Origin: Plantactinospora soyae
GTDB lineage: Bacteria > Actinomycetota > Actinomycetes > Mycobacteriales > Micromonosporaceae
NCBI RefSeq assembly: GCF_014874095.1
Contig: NZ_JADBEB010000001.1
Span: forward strand, 2,542,001 to 2,606,000
Length of the DNA stretch: 64,000 bases
Direction of reading: 5' to 3'
The translations under genes were made by a program, and so were the position numbers. Positions within the stretch are counted from its first letter, which is position 1, and each line of letters begins with the position of its first letter. Below are positions 43,132-51,850 of this stretch, one piece after another. The notes beneath the pieces were generated by a model that was not told where the DNA came from, made no database searches, and saw only the letters and a list, made by a program, of their open reading frames with translations.

Positions 43132-44430
43132 TCAACCGAGGGCGGCCAGGGCGGCCAGCAGGCGGTCCACCTGCCGGGTGGTACTGCCCAGCCCGATGCT
43201 CGCGCGCAGCGCGGTCGGCGGCAGGTCGGGCCGGCCGCTCCGGGTGCCCGCCTCGGTGAGCAGGCGTCGGGCCAGCGGATGCGCGCAGAAGAGACCGTCC
43301 CGGAGCCCGATCTGCCAGCGCTGGGCCAGCTCGGCGGCGACCTGCGCCGAGTCCCGGCCGGCGACCACGAACGAGACGATGCCGACCCGGGGTGCGTCCG
43401 CGTCGAAGGTACGCAGTTCGACCACGTCCGGCGTGGCGGCGAGCCCGGTACGCAGGTGGGCGAGGAGGGCCTGCTCCCGGGCGTACAGCGCGGGGCGGTC
43501 CGCGCCGGTCAGCGCCTCGCAGACGGCGGCCAGCGCCACCGCGCCGAGCAGGTTCGGGGTACCGGCCTCGTGCCGGCCGGGCCCGTCCGCCCAGTCGACG
43601 TCGTTGGTGGCCGGACCGACCGTGCGGGTGGCCCCGCCACCGGCGAGGTACGGCGGTGCGGCGTCCAGCCAGTCCGCCCGCCCGGCCAGTACGCCGATCC
43701 CGAACGGCGCGTACAGCTTGTGACCGGAAACGGCCACGTAGTCGACCGCGAGGGCGGAGATGTCCACCTCGGCGTGCGGGGCGAGTTGAGCGGCGTCCAG
43801 CACGATCCGCGCGCCGTGCCGGTGGGCGGCGCGGGCCAAATCGGCGATCGGCCAGCACTCCCCGGTGACGTTGCTGGCCCCGGTCACCGCGACCAGGATC
43901 GGCGCGCTGCCGTCGGTGCCCCGGCGCAGTTCGCGCAGTGCGGCGTCGAGGGCCCGTACCGCCGCGCCGGGCGAGCCGGGCACCGGCAGCCGGACCGTGT
44001 CGACGGGCCACGGCAGCAGGTTGGCGTGGTGCTCCGAGGCGAAGGTCACCACCTTGCCGCCGGGCGGCAGGACCCTGGCCAACAGGTTGAGCGCGTCGGT
44101 GGTGTTCCGGGTGAAGACGACGTGGTCGTCGGGACGTACCCCGAGGAAGTCGCCGACCTGTTGCCGGGCCCGCTCGTAGGCGAGGGTGCAGCGCCGGGAC
44201 AGCGCTCCGGCGCCCCGGTGCACGCTGGCGTACCAGGGCAGCAGTTCGGCCACCGCGTCCGCCGCGGCCCGCGCGCACGGCGCGGTGGCGGCGTAGTCGA
44301 GGTTGACCTGTCCGGGTACGCCGAGCACGTCCAGCGGTCCGTGCCCGGCCGGGTTCGGATCGGCCGGTACGGGCACGGCGACCGTTCGTGCGGGAACGGT
44401 ACGGGACACGGGTGCGACGATGGTGCTCAC
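43132..44430 (-). CDS. Class V aminotransferase, cysteine desulfurase-like
   Basis: A 432-residue PLP enzyme. It shows VNLDYAATAPCARAAADAV (start of fold), NTTDALNLLA, DAAQLAPHAEVDISALAVDYVAVSGHKLYAP (PLP lysine in SGHK) and, near the C-terminus, RDGLFCAHP, which aligns with the RxGxxCAxP catalytic cysteine of SufS/CsdA. It probably takes sulfur from cysteine (or selenocysteine), though no suf genes are adjacent. GTG 44430 follows a GGAGG site; it lies behind a SAM-IV riboswitch, tying it to methionine/SAM status. Confidence 0.85.
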   Translation of the reverse strand: MSTIVAPVSRTVPARTVAVPVPADPNPAGHGPLDVLGVPGQVNLDYAATAPCARAAADAVAELLPWYASVHRGAGALSRRCTLAYERARQQVGDFLGVRPDDHVVFTRNTTDALNLLARVLPPGGKVVTFASEHHANLLPWPVDTVRLPVPGSPGAAVRALDAALRELRRGTDGSAPILVAVTGASNVTGECWPIADLARAAHRHGARIVLDAAQLAPHAEVDISALAVDYVAVSGHKLYAPFGIGVLAGRADWLDAAPPYLAGGGATRTVGPATNDVDWADGPGRHEAGTPNLLGAVALAAVCEALTGADRPALYAREQALLAHLRTGLAATPDVVELRTFDADAPRVGIVSFVVAGRDSAQVAAELAQRWQIGLRDGLFCAHPLARRLLTEAGTRSGRPDLPPTALRASIGLGSTTRQVDRLLAALAALG

Positions 44431-44480
44431 CGGGTTACCTCCGGGGTCCAGGGACCCCGGGGCGGGCGGGAACGGGGTCC

Positions 44481-44594
44481 GCGCTTGCCCGGTGCGGCAT
44501 GCACCGAGCCCGGTCATCACCCGGGGCACCCCACCGCGAACTGACGAGGGTTGCCGGCCAGCAAGCCGGGGCTTGGACGCTGGCACTCGTGACC
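44481..44594 (-). promoter_or_regulatory. SAM-IV riboswitch upstream of cysteine desulfurase-like gene
   Basis: Read on the minus strand from 44594: GGTCACGAGTGCCAGCG, AAGCCCCGGCTTGCTGG, CCGGCAACCCTCG, CGCGGTGGGGTGCCCCGGG, TGATGACC (ending 44512), then a second hairpin CGGTGC/GCACCG and GGGCAAGCGC ending at 44481. This order, with P1 formed by GGTCA/TGACC and the downstream hairpin, fits the SAM-IV class described from Streptomyces and mycobacteria. A -10-like TATGCT (44608-44603) lies just upstream. GGACCCC and GGGGTCC segments after it could form the expression platform. Confidence 0.88.
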
Positions 44595-44660
44595 TGCGGA
44601 CGAGCATAGCCGGACCGGATGTGGTCGGGCCAGCCTGGCCGGGGTGACTACGCTGACCAC

Positions 44661-46166
44661 ATGGCCGACACCCCGCCCGGTGCGGCGGCGCCCCAGTCGC
44701 CGGCACCGAATCCACCGTGGTCGCCGCCCACGACGTCCCCGGCGCCCCAGCCGCCGCCCGACCTTCCGGCGGTCAAGGTCGCCGGGTCACGGCAGGGGTT
44801 GAGCGTGCAGCGCCTGTCGGTGATGATCGGCGCGATCCTGCTGATCGCCGTCTGCGCGGTGCTGATGCTGCTCGAACTCGGTGAGCCGGCCGGCGTCACG
44901 CCGCTGGTGATCGGGCTGGCCGCGGCGGTCCTGCCGGTACCGGTCCTGGTCGCCTGCTTCCTCTGGCTCGACCGGTACGAGCCGGAGCCGATCAAGTACC
45001 TGCTCTTCTGTTTCGGCTGGGGCGCGGCGGTGTCGACCTACTCGGCGCTGAAGGTCAACACGTTCGCGGCCGACGTGGGCCTGCCGGTACCGCTGGTCGG
45101 GGTGCTGGTGGCGCCCTTCATCGAGGAGCTGACCAAGGCCCTCGGGCCGTTACTGCTGCTGCTCTACCGGCGTCGGCAGTGGTCCGGCATCACCGACGGA
45201 ATTGTCTACTGTGGTCTGTCGGCGGTCGGCTTCGCGATGGTGGAGAACATCCTCTACCTCGGCCTGCACGGCTACGCCGACGGCGCCGACCAGTACGGCC
45301 CGGCCACCGGTGCGCAGAACGTCTTCGGGATCTTCATCGTGCGGATCCTGATCACCGGCTTCGCCCACCCGCTGTTCACCTCGATGACCGGCGTCGGGCT
45401 CGGGATCGCCGCCCGTACCGCCGACATGCGGATCCGGATCCTCACCCCGTTCGCCGGTCTGCTGCTGGCGATGATCCTGCACGGCACCTGGAACCTGACG
45501 GCCACGCTGGTGCAGGAGACCGGGGAGGAACTGATCCTGCTCTACGGGTACATCGGCCTGATGGTGCCGATTTTCCTCGGCATGGTCGGGCTGGCGATCT
45601 GGCTGCGAAGTTGGGAGGGGCGGCTCACCGAACGTCGACTGCCCGACTACGTACGGGCGGGCTGGCTCACCCCGCCCGAGTTGGCGGCGCTGACCAACAT
45701 CGGCCGGCGGCACGCGGCCCGTCGCTGGGCCCGCCGGGTGGCCGGCGACGAGGGCTTCAAGGCGATGCGGCGGTTCCAGTTCGCCGCCACCCGGCTGGCG
45801 CTGCTGCGCGACGGGCTGACCCGGGGCCTGGACGCCAAGCCGGTGCAGCTGGCTCGGGCCCTGGCCGAGGAACGGGAACTGCTCGGCGCGATACACGACG
45901 CCCGGCAGGCCTTCGTCGGGCGCGACCCGCAGGCACCGGTCGGGGTGTGGGACGGCAGCCACTACCACCTGACGTTCCCGGACGGGAGCCTGCGGATCCT
46001 GGAGCCCCCGCACGAGCCGGTGGTGCCGATCCCGGTCGTGCTCGGGCCGGCCCGTCCACCGGTACCCGCCGGGGTCGGCTACGGCCCGCCCGGCCCGTAC
46101 GGCGGACCGCCGACCTTCGGGGCACCACCGGGAGCGTCCTGGCCCGGTCCGCAGCAGCACCGCTGA
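44661..46166 (+). CDS. PrsW-family intramembrane metalloprotease
   Basis: A 501-residue protein with a proline-rich leader, nine or so membrane helices (about residues 50-330) and a cytoplasmic C-terminal half with a proline/glycine-rich end. PrsW signature motifs are in order: IEELTK (EExxK, about residue 153), FAMVENILYL (E), FAHPLFTSMTG (H) and MILHGTWNL (H), all within membrane segments. PrsW proteases cut membrane anti-sigma factors in Bacillus; the substrate here is unknown. It is divergent from the riboswitch-controlled gene. Start ATG. Confidence 0.9.
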   Translation: MADTPPGAAAPQSPAPNPPWSPPTTSPAPQPPPDLPAVKVAGSRQGLSVQRLSVMIGAILLIAVCAVLMLLELGEPAGVTPLVIGLAAAVLPVPVLVACFLWLDRYEPEPIKYLLFCFGWGAAVSTYSALKVNTFAADVGLPVPLVGVLVAPFIEELTKALGPLLLLLYRRRQWSGITDGIVYCGLSAVGFAMVENILYLGLHGYADGADQYGPATGAQNVFGIFIVRILITGFAHPLFTSMTGVGLGIAARTADMRIRILTPFAGLLLAMILHGTWNLTATLVQETGEELILLYGYIGLMVPIFLGMVGLAIWLRSWEGRLTERRLPDYVRAGWLTPPELAALTNIGRRHAARRWARRVAGDEGFKAMRRFQFAATRLALLRDGLTRGLDAKPVQLARALAEERELLGAIHDARQAFVGRDPQAPVGVWDGSHYHLTFPDGSLRILEPPHEPVVPIPVVLGPARPPVPAGVGYGPPGPYGGPPTFGAPPGASWPGPQQHR

Positions 46167-46179
46167 GCCGGGCCGGCGG

Positions 46180-46210
46180 GGCGAGCGGTGCCGGAAGGGC
46201 GCCGCTCGCC
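46180..46210. terminator. Terminator between PrsW and GroES-like genes
   Basis: GGCGAGCGGTGCC (46180-46192) and GGCGCCGCTCGCC (46198-46210) form a 13-bp stem with one U-G pair and a five-base loop. It lies between convergent genes and can work in both directions. Confidence 0.75.
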
Positions 46211-46548
46211 TAGAGGTAGAGCCCGGTCGAGTCGGTCTCCACCCGTTGCGCGGCAACCGCGTGCACGTCGCGCTCGCGGAGCAGGACGTACTCCCGGCCG
46301 TGCAGTTCGACCTCGGACCGGTCGTCCGGGTCGAAGAGCACCCGGTCCCCGGAGACGATGGATCGCACGTTCGGACCGACGCCCACCGCGGTCGCCCAGG
46401 CCAGTCGCCGCCCCATCGAAGCGGTGGCCGGGATGACGATGCCGGCGGTCGAGCGCCGTTCCCCCTCGCTACCCTCCGTACGGACCAGCACCCGGTCGTG
46501 TAGCAGTCGGATGGGCAGGCCGTTGTCGTTGTTCACCTCGGCGGTCAC
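46210..46548 (-). CDS. GroES-like (Cpn10) protein, divergent
   Basis: A 112-residue protein with the Cpn10 fold: IRLLHDRVLVRTE, a mobile-loop-like stretch GSEGERRSTAGIVIPATAS, then VGVGPNVRSIVSGDRVLFDP and GREYVLLRERDVHAV at the C-terminus. It has an N-terminal extension and a C-terminal tail ending STGLYL, making it longer than normal GroES (about 95). It is not next to a groEL. GTG start; ribosome-binding site weak. It may be a specialised co-chaperonin, or a Cpn10 relative with another role. Confidence 0.78.
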   Translation of the reverse strand: MTAEVNNDNGLPIRLLHDRVLVRTEGSEGERRSTAGIVIPATASMGRRLAWATAVGVGPNVRSIVSGDRVLFDPDDRSEVELHGREYVLLRERDVHAVAAQRVETDSTGLYL

Positions 46549-46671
46549 GACCGGAACGGTACCGTGCACGGGCGTCGGGCCGGCTGGTGGCGTGGCCTCC
46601 CGTAGCGTTCCGAGCCGGCCCGTGCCGGTGCGGCTACCGTAGGGGAGCCGATTCCTGAGTGGGAGGTGCGC

Positions 46672-47952
46672 TTGAGCCGATTCGAGCAGTTGCGAGCGAG
46701 GATCCGTCGTGCCCTCGCGTCCGCTCGGCCCCGGTCTGGCTCGGCCGGAAACCCGGGAGAGGGCCAGGAAACTCCGCCGGCGGACTCCCTGTCGCTGACC
46801 CATCCGCTGGGGCCGGCCGAGGGTGAGTCCCCGACGGACGGCCACCCCTCGACGTCGAGCCGGGACGACGCGGACGTACCGCACGGGTTGCGCATCGCGG
46901 CGGCCTGGTCCTGGCGGCTGATCGTGATCGGCGTCGTCGCCTGGACGCTGATCCGGGTGGTCGGCACGATCCGGATCGTCATCATTCCGCTGATCATCGC
47001 CCTGCTGCTCTCGGCCCTGCTGGCCCCGGCGGTCGGGCTGCTGCTCCGGGCCCGGTTCCCCCGCTCACTGGCCACCGCCCTGGTGCTGGTCACCGGGCTG
47101 GCGGCGGTGGTCGGCACCCTGACCCTGGTGGTGAACGAGTTCATCCGAGGCGTACCGGACCTGAGTCGCAACGCCACCGACGGCATCCGGCAGATCCAGG
47201 AGTGGCTCAAGACCGGGCCGCTGCACCTGTCGGACAACCAGCTCAACTCGTACATCGAGGAGGGCGAGCAGTGGATCAACGAGAACACCCGGGCGCTGAC
47301 CAGCGGGGCGGTCTCCACCGCGACGACCCTCTTCGAGGTGCTGACCGGCGCTCTGCTGGTGCTCTTCGCCACCTTCTTCTTCCTGCGGGACGGCGGGAAG
47401 ATCTGGCGCTTCATCGTCCGGCTGCTGCCGCTGGCCGCCCGATGGCGGGTCGACGACGCCGGTAGGGCCTCCTGGGCGACCCTGGTCGCGTACGTCCGGG
47501 CGACCGTGCTGGTCGCGTTCATCGACGCGGTCGGGATCGGCATCTTCCTGGTGATCTTCGACATCCCGTTCGCGTTTCCGCTGGCCGCGCTGGTCTTCCT
47601 CGGCGCGTTCATCCCGATCGTCGGCGCGACCCTCTCCGGTGCGGTGGCGATCCTGGTCGCCCTGGTCGACAGCGGCTGGGTGTCCGCGCTGATCATCCTC
47701 GGTGTGGTGATCGGCGTGCAGCAGATCGAGGGACACATCCTGCAACCGCTGATCATGGGGCGCGCGGTGGCGATCCATCCGCTCGCGGTGATCGTCGCGA
47801 TCGCCGCCGGGGTCGTCCTGGCCGGCATCGTCGGCGCCCTGGTCTCGGTGCCGCTGATCGCGGTGCTCAACACGGCGGTCCGCCGGCTGGCCCACCGCCG
47901 GCCGCCCGAGGTGCCGCCGCACGCCGTCGTGATCGCCAGCCAGGCACCGTGA
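46672..47952 (+). CDS. AI-2E family transporter
   Basis: A protein of about 426 residues with a disordered 80-residue leader and eight predicted membrane helices (about 84-106, 110-125, 135-160, 230-245 and a C-terminal group), the layout of the AI-2E/PerM family. The conserved FFLRDGGKIW and LGAFIPIVGATLSG motifs are present. Members export small molecules or act as antiporters; AI-2 export is only one assigned role. TTG 46672 has GGGAGG five bases upstream; the alternative GTG 46666 overlaps that ribosome-binding site, so the TTG is preferred. Confidence 0.85.
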   Translation: MSRFEQLRARIRRALASARPRSGSAGNPGEGQETPPADSLSLTHPLGPAEGESPTDGHPSTSSRDDADVPHGLRIAAAWSWRLIVIGVVAWTLIRVVGTIRIVIIPLIIALLLSALLAPAVGLLLRARFPRSLATALVLVTGLAAVVGTLTLVVNEFIRGVPDLSRNATDGIRQIQEWLKTGPLHLSDNQLNSYIEEGEQWINENTRALTSGAVSTATTLFEVLTGALLVLFATFFFLRDGGKIWRFIVRLLPLAARWRVDDAGRASWATLVAYVRATVLVAFIDAVGIGIFLVIFDIPFAFPLAALVFLGAFIPIVGATLSGAVAILVALVDSGWVSALIILGVVIGVQQIEGHILQPLIMGRAVAIHPLAVIVAIAAGVVLAGIVGALVSVPLIAVLNTAVRRLAHRRPPEVPPHAVVIASQAP

Positions 47953-47958
47953 GCGTGG

Positions 47959-47983
47959 GCCCCGGCCGGTCGGCGGTCGGGGC
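47959..47983. terminator. Hairpin between AI-2E and DinG genes
   Basis: GCCCCGGCCG (47959-47968) and CGGTCGGGGC (47974-47983) form a 10-bp stem with one wobble pair between convergent genes. Confidence 0.5.
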
Positions 47984-50200
47984 TCAGGTGCGGGCCAGCC
48001 GCTCCAGGGCGCCCTTGGCGATGTCGGGTCGGGTCGTGTACCAGAACGGCGGCAGCGACTGGCGCAGGAAGGCGCCGTACCCCCGGGCGGTCTCCAGCCG
48101 GGAGTCGAGCACCGCCACCACGCCCTTGTCGCCGGTCGACCGGATCAGCCGACCGACCCCCTGAGCCAGCCGTACGGCCGCGATCGGCACGCTCACCGAG
48201 GCGAAGCCCGAGCCACCGGCGGAGTCCACCGCCGCCGCCCGGGCCGCCGCCAACGGCTCGTCCGGGCGGGGGAACGGCAGCCGGTCGATCACCACGAGTT
48301 GGCACGAGTCGCCCGGCACGTCCACGCCCTGCCAGAGCGACATGACGCCGAACAGGCAGCTCGCCCGCTCCTCCCGGAACCGGCGGACCAGCAGCGGCAG
48401 TGACTCCTCGCCCTGGAGCAGCACGGGCAGGTCGGTACGCGCCCGTAGCAGCTCGGCGGCCTGGAGCGCGGCCCGCCGGGACGAGAACAACCCGAGGGTA
48501 CGACCGCCGAGCGCGCCGACCAGCCCGAGCAACTCCTCACCGGCGGCGGCCGGCAGGCCCGAGGCGGCGGGGCGGGGCAGGTGCGCGGCGACGTACAGGA
48601 TGCCCTGCCGGGGGTAGTCGAACGGCGAACCGACGTCGAGCGAGCGCCATCCGCCGGCCGGCTCGGCCGTGCCCGCCGATGCCGATCCGGTCGACCCCTT
48701 CGGCGTCGCGCCGGCCGTGGCTGTGGACCGGCCGGGTGCGCTGGACCGGGCCGTACCGGCGGCGAGCGCTCCGGCGGCCGGCGACGGCGGGGCGGTCGGA
48801 GCCGGTGCCGGACCGAGTCCCAGGGCCCGGGCCACGGTGTCGAACCGGCCGCCGAGGGCGAGCGTGGCCGAGGTGGCGACGACGGTGCGGTCCTCGTACA
48901 GGTGGGTGGCGAGGGTGTTGGCCACGGAGAGCGGCGCGACGACCAGCGCCCGACGGCCGGCGGCGGCGCCCTCCGGCTTCTCCACCCAGGCCACGTCGTG
49001 GTCGGCCTCCTCCAGCAGTCGCTGGGAGGTCTTCGACAGCTCGTCGAGCACCGCCTTTGACTGCTGCTTGCGGACCGGGTCGGGGTCGTCGGCCTTCACC
49101 TCGCCGATCTTCTCCAGCGCCGCCCGGGTCGCCGCGTCGAGCAGGGTGCACGCCTCGCGCAGCGGCCCCGGCAGGCCGCCGGTGATCCGCCCGGCCGGCG
49201 ACTCGGCCAGCCCGACCGTCAGGGCGTCGCCGGCCGCGACCAGCGCCTCGGCCAGCTCCGGGCTGATCAGCGGCCGGGTACGCCGGGCCGCGCGGTCGAT
49301 CAGCTCCGGGATCAGCTCGGCCTGGGCCGCCGAGGAGACCCGGTCGGCGAGTTCGTGTGCCTCGTCGACCACCAGCAGCTTGTGCGGGGGCACGATGTGC
49401 CGGCCGGCGAGCATGTCGACGGCGAGCAGGCTGTGGTTGGTCACCACCACGTCGGCCTCGCGGGCGCGGGCCCGGGACGCCTCCGCGAAACACTCGGCGC
49501 CGTACGGGCAGCGGCCGGCCCCGACACACTCCCGGGCCGGCATCGACACCAGGCGCCACGCCTGATCGTCGACGCCCGGGTCGAGCTCGTCCCGGTCACC
49601 GGTGTCGGTCTCCATGGCCCAGTCCCGGATCCGCTCGACCTGCTTGCCCAGCCGGCCCGCCTCACCGAGCCACTTCGGGCCGCCGCCGCTCCGGCCCGGG
49701 GTGTCGAAGAGCGTGTCCTCCGGCTCGTCCTCAGTAGAGTTCTCCAGTCGGGCCAGGCAGAGGTAGTGGTGCCGGCCCTTGAGCACCGCGAAGGTCGGTC
49801 GCTGGCCGAGCACCGAGGTGACCGCGTCGGCGAGCCGGGGCAGGTCGTGTTCGACCAGCTGGGACTGGAGCGCGAGGGTGGCGGTGGAGACCACCACCGG
49901 TCCGTCCACGGTCAACGCCGGGGCGAGGTAGGCCAGGGACTTGCCGGTGCCGGTCCCGGCCTGCACCAGCAGGTGCTCGCCGGAGGAGATGCACTCCTCG
50001 ATCGCGGTGGCCATCTGCTGCTGGCCCTCCCGGGTGGAACCGCCGGGCACGGCGCCGACGGCCGCGGCCAGCAGCTCGGTGCCGCTGGGCCGACCGGCGC
50101 GGCGGCGCTTGCGGGGTCGGCCGGCCGGAGGTGCACCGGCCTCCGCCGCCGTCGGCCCGGTCAGGTCAGGGAAGCTGGCGTCGGTGGCGGGCGCGGTCAC
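47984..50200 (-). CDS. ATP-dependent DNA helicase, DinG/XPD type
   Basis: A 738-residue superfamily 2 helicase. Motif I is QAGTGTGKSLAY (near residue 80), motif II VVDEAHEL (DEAH), and the C-terminal helicase has GVMSLWQGVDVPG, VIDRLPFP and QGVGRLIRS. Four cysteines (HYLC and CVGAGRCPYGAEC, residues about 148 and 220-232) match the iron-sulfur cluster of XPD/DinG, used for 5'-3' unwinding. A low-complexity insert of about 55 residues (Ala/Pro/Gly/Ser/Thr) sits near residue 455-510. GTG 50200 avoids an upstream low-complexity extension. Confidence 0.92.
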   Translation of the reverse strand: MTAPATDASFPDLTGPTAAEAGAPPAGRPRKRRRAGRPSGTELLAAAVGAVPGGSTREGQQQMATAIEECISSGEHLLVQAGTGTGKSLAYLAPALTVDGPVVVSTATLALQSQLVEHDLPRLADAVTSVLGQRPTFAVLKGRHHYLCLARLENSTEDEPEDTLFDTPGRSGGGPKWLGEAGRLGKQVERIRDWAMETDTGDRDELDPGVDDQAWRLVSMPARECVGAGRCPYGAECFAEASRARAREADVVVTNHSLLAVDMLAGRHIVPPHKLLVVDEAHELADRVSSAAQAELIPELIDRAARRTRPLISPELAEALVAAGDALTVGLAESPAGRITGGLPGPLREACTLLDAATRAALEKIGEVKADDPDPVRKQQSKAVLDELSKTSQRLLEEADHDVAWVEKPEGAAAGRRALVVAPLSVANTLATHLYEDRTVVATSATLALGGRFDTVARALGLGPAPAPTAPPSPAAGALAAGTARSSAPGRSTATAGATPKGSTGSASAGTAEPAGGWRSLDVGSPFDYPRQGILYVAAHLPRPAASGLPAAAGEELLGLVGALGGRTLGLFSSRRAALQAAELLRARTDLPVLLQGEESLPLLVRRFREERASCLFGVMSLWQGVDVPGDSCQLVVIDRLPFPRPDEPLAAARAAAVDSAGGSGFASVSVPIAAVRLAQGVGRLIRSTGDKGVVAVLDSRLETARGYGAFLRQSLPPFWYTTRPDIAKGALERLART

Positions 50201-50355
50201 TGTGCGACCGTACCCGTACGTCCCGACAGGGCCGCGCGCACACGACCGGCGGGTCCGCGACACCACCGGATCGGTGCAGTGATGTTGCCGATTACGACGC
50301 CTGGCGGATGCTTCGTGCACGGCGAGTACTGGGCCAGATCCGCTAGGGTGCGGGC

Positions 50356-50859
50356 ATGCCGAGCGAGATGGTCCGGGTCGTCTACCGCAAGTACGACGGC
50401 ACGGCGCACCGGGACTACCCCGCCCGCAGGCTGACCGAGGACGACTCCGGTGTCTGGCTCGGCGTGACCGCCGGCACCCAGTCCGTCTACCACGGTCGCC
50501 CCTCGGTGGAGCAGATCCCGTTCGTACTGCTCGTGCCGCACGACACGTGGTGGAGCGCGATGTTCAACCCGCCGCCCCGGACCAGCGAGGTCTACTGCGA
50601 CATCGCGAGCCCGGCTCGCTGGGAGGGCGACACCGTCCACCTGATCGACCTCGACCTGGACGTCGTACGTCGCCGGGGCACCGCAGCGGTGGAGTTGCGG
50701 GACGAGGACGAGTTCGCCGAGCACCGGGCCCGGTTCGGATATCCCGAGGACGTGGTGACGAACGCCCACGCCGCCGCCGAGTGGCTGTACGGCGCCCTGG
50801 GCGACGGCACCGAACCGTTCGCGTCCGCGTACCGGAAGTGGCTGGCCCTGGTGGTCTGA
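50356..50859 (+). CDS. DUF402 family protein
   Basis: A 167-residue protein of the DUF402 family: RVVYRKYDGTAHRDYPARRL, a central W-rich VPHDTWWSAMFNPPP, EVYCDIASPARW and VHLIDLDLDVVRR, which hold the family's Asp/Glu metal-binding residues. DUF402 proteins include phosphatases acting on nucleoside diphosphates and FomD-like enzymes. No neighbour points to a pathway. It is convergent with the ECF41 gene. Start ATG. Confidence 0.85.
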   Translation: MPSEMVRVVYRKYDGTAHRDYPARRLTEDDSGVWLGVTAGTQSVYHGRPSVEQIPFVLLVPHDTWWSAMFNPPPRTSEVYCDIASPARWEGDTVHLIDLDLDVVRRRGTAAVELRDEDEFAEHRARFGYPEDVVTNAHAAAEWLYGALGDGTEPFASAYRKWLALVV

Positions 50860-50878
50860 GCCGGCGCCGTCGGCCCGG

Positions 50879-51850
50879 TCAGGAGACGGGCCGGGACCCG
50901 AGCGTCCGGGTGTCCTCACCGGGGGCGATCCGGGGTACCCGGGTCAGTTTCGCCGGGTTGACCTGGTGGTAGATGCCGGTGAGCCGGCTCTGGTCGGTGA
51001 CGAACCACATGACGCCGCGCAGCGGCAGGTCGGGCCGGTACTCCGCCTCGACCTGGATGCCGAGGCTGCCGTTGACCAGTACCGGCACCATCCGGAGGTC
51101 CCTGGTGTCCCGCACGGCCCGCCGGAACAGCCCGTACGCGAACCGGGCGACCTTGACGGCGCCGACGACCGGATGCCGGGAGGTCGGGAACAGGCCGCCG
51201 CCGTCGCCGACGAAGACCACGTCGGGGGCGAGCACCTCCAGCAGCCGGTCCAGCTCGCCGGACTCGGCGGCTTCCAGGAAGGCGGCGACCAGGCGTTGGT
51301 GCTCCGCCGGATCGGCGGGCTGCCGGGGAGTGCCGTCGGCCACCGCGCGCCGGGCCCGGGAGGCGAGCTGCCGGGCCGCGATCGGTGTGCTGCCAAGCAC
51401 CCCCGCGATCTCCGCGAACGGCACCGCGAAGACGTCGTGCAGGACGAACGCGACCCTCTGTTCGGGGGAGAGGCGTTCCAGCAGGGTCAGCAGGGCGATG
51501 CCGACCTGGTCGGTGTGGACGGCCCGCTCGGCCGGGTCCGGTGCGAAGCCGTCGGCCGGGTCGGGTAGCCGGCTCACGACCGGCTCCGGCAGCCACTGCC
51601 CGTGATACGTCTCACGGCGGACCCGGGCCGACCGCAGCACGTCGAGGCTGACCCGAGCGGTGGTAGTGGTCAGCCAGGCCCGCAGGTCGCGAATCTCGGC
51701 GCGGGCCTGCGGGGTGGCCAGGGCGGCGGCGTAGCGCAGCCAGGTCTCCTGGACGGCGTCCTCGGCCTCCGTCCGGCTTCCCAGCATCCGGTAGGCGACC
51801 GCCATCAGGTGGCCACGTTCGGCCTCGAACTCGGTCGCCAGGTCCCGCAT
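50879..51850 (-). CDS. ECF41-type sigma factor
   Basis: A 323-residue sigma factor. Region 2 is EFEAERGHLMAVAYRMLGSRTEAEDAVQ (residues about 6-33), region 4 LSPEQRVAFVLHDVFAVPFAEIAGVL (about 128-153), followed by a SnoaL/NTF2-like C-terminal domain. The ECF41 marks are all present: WLPEP in the linker (about residue 86), DGGG in the C-terminal domain, and NPAKL near the end (usually NPDKL). The C-terminal domain controls sigma activity in this group. The usual partner gene (a carboxymuconolactone decarboxylase or oxidoreductase) is not adjacent. A direct repeat of about 20 bases upstream duplicates its GGGGAG site. Confidence 0.88.
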   Translation of the reverse strand: MRDLATEFEAERGHLMAVAYRMLGSRTEAEDAVQETWLRYAAALATPQARAEIRDLRAWLTTTTARVSLDVLRSARVRRETYHGQWLPEPVVSRLPDPADGFAPDPAERAVHTDQVGIALLTLLERLSPEQRVAFVLHDVFAVPFAEIAGVLGSTPIAARQLASRARRAVADGTPRQPADPAEHQRLVAAFLEAAESGELDRLLEVLAPDVVFVGDGGGLFPTSRHPVVGAVKVARFAYGLFRRAVRDTRDLRMVPVLVNGSLGIQVEAEYRPDLPLRGVMWFVTDQSRLTGIYHQVNPAKLTRVPRIAPGEDTRTLGSRPVS

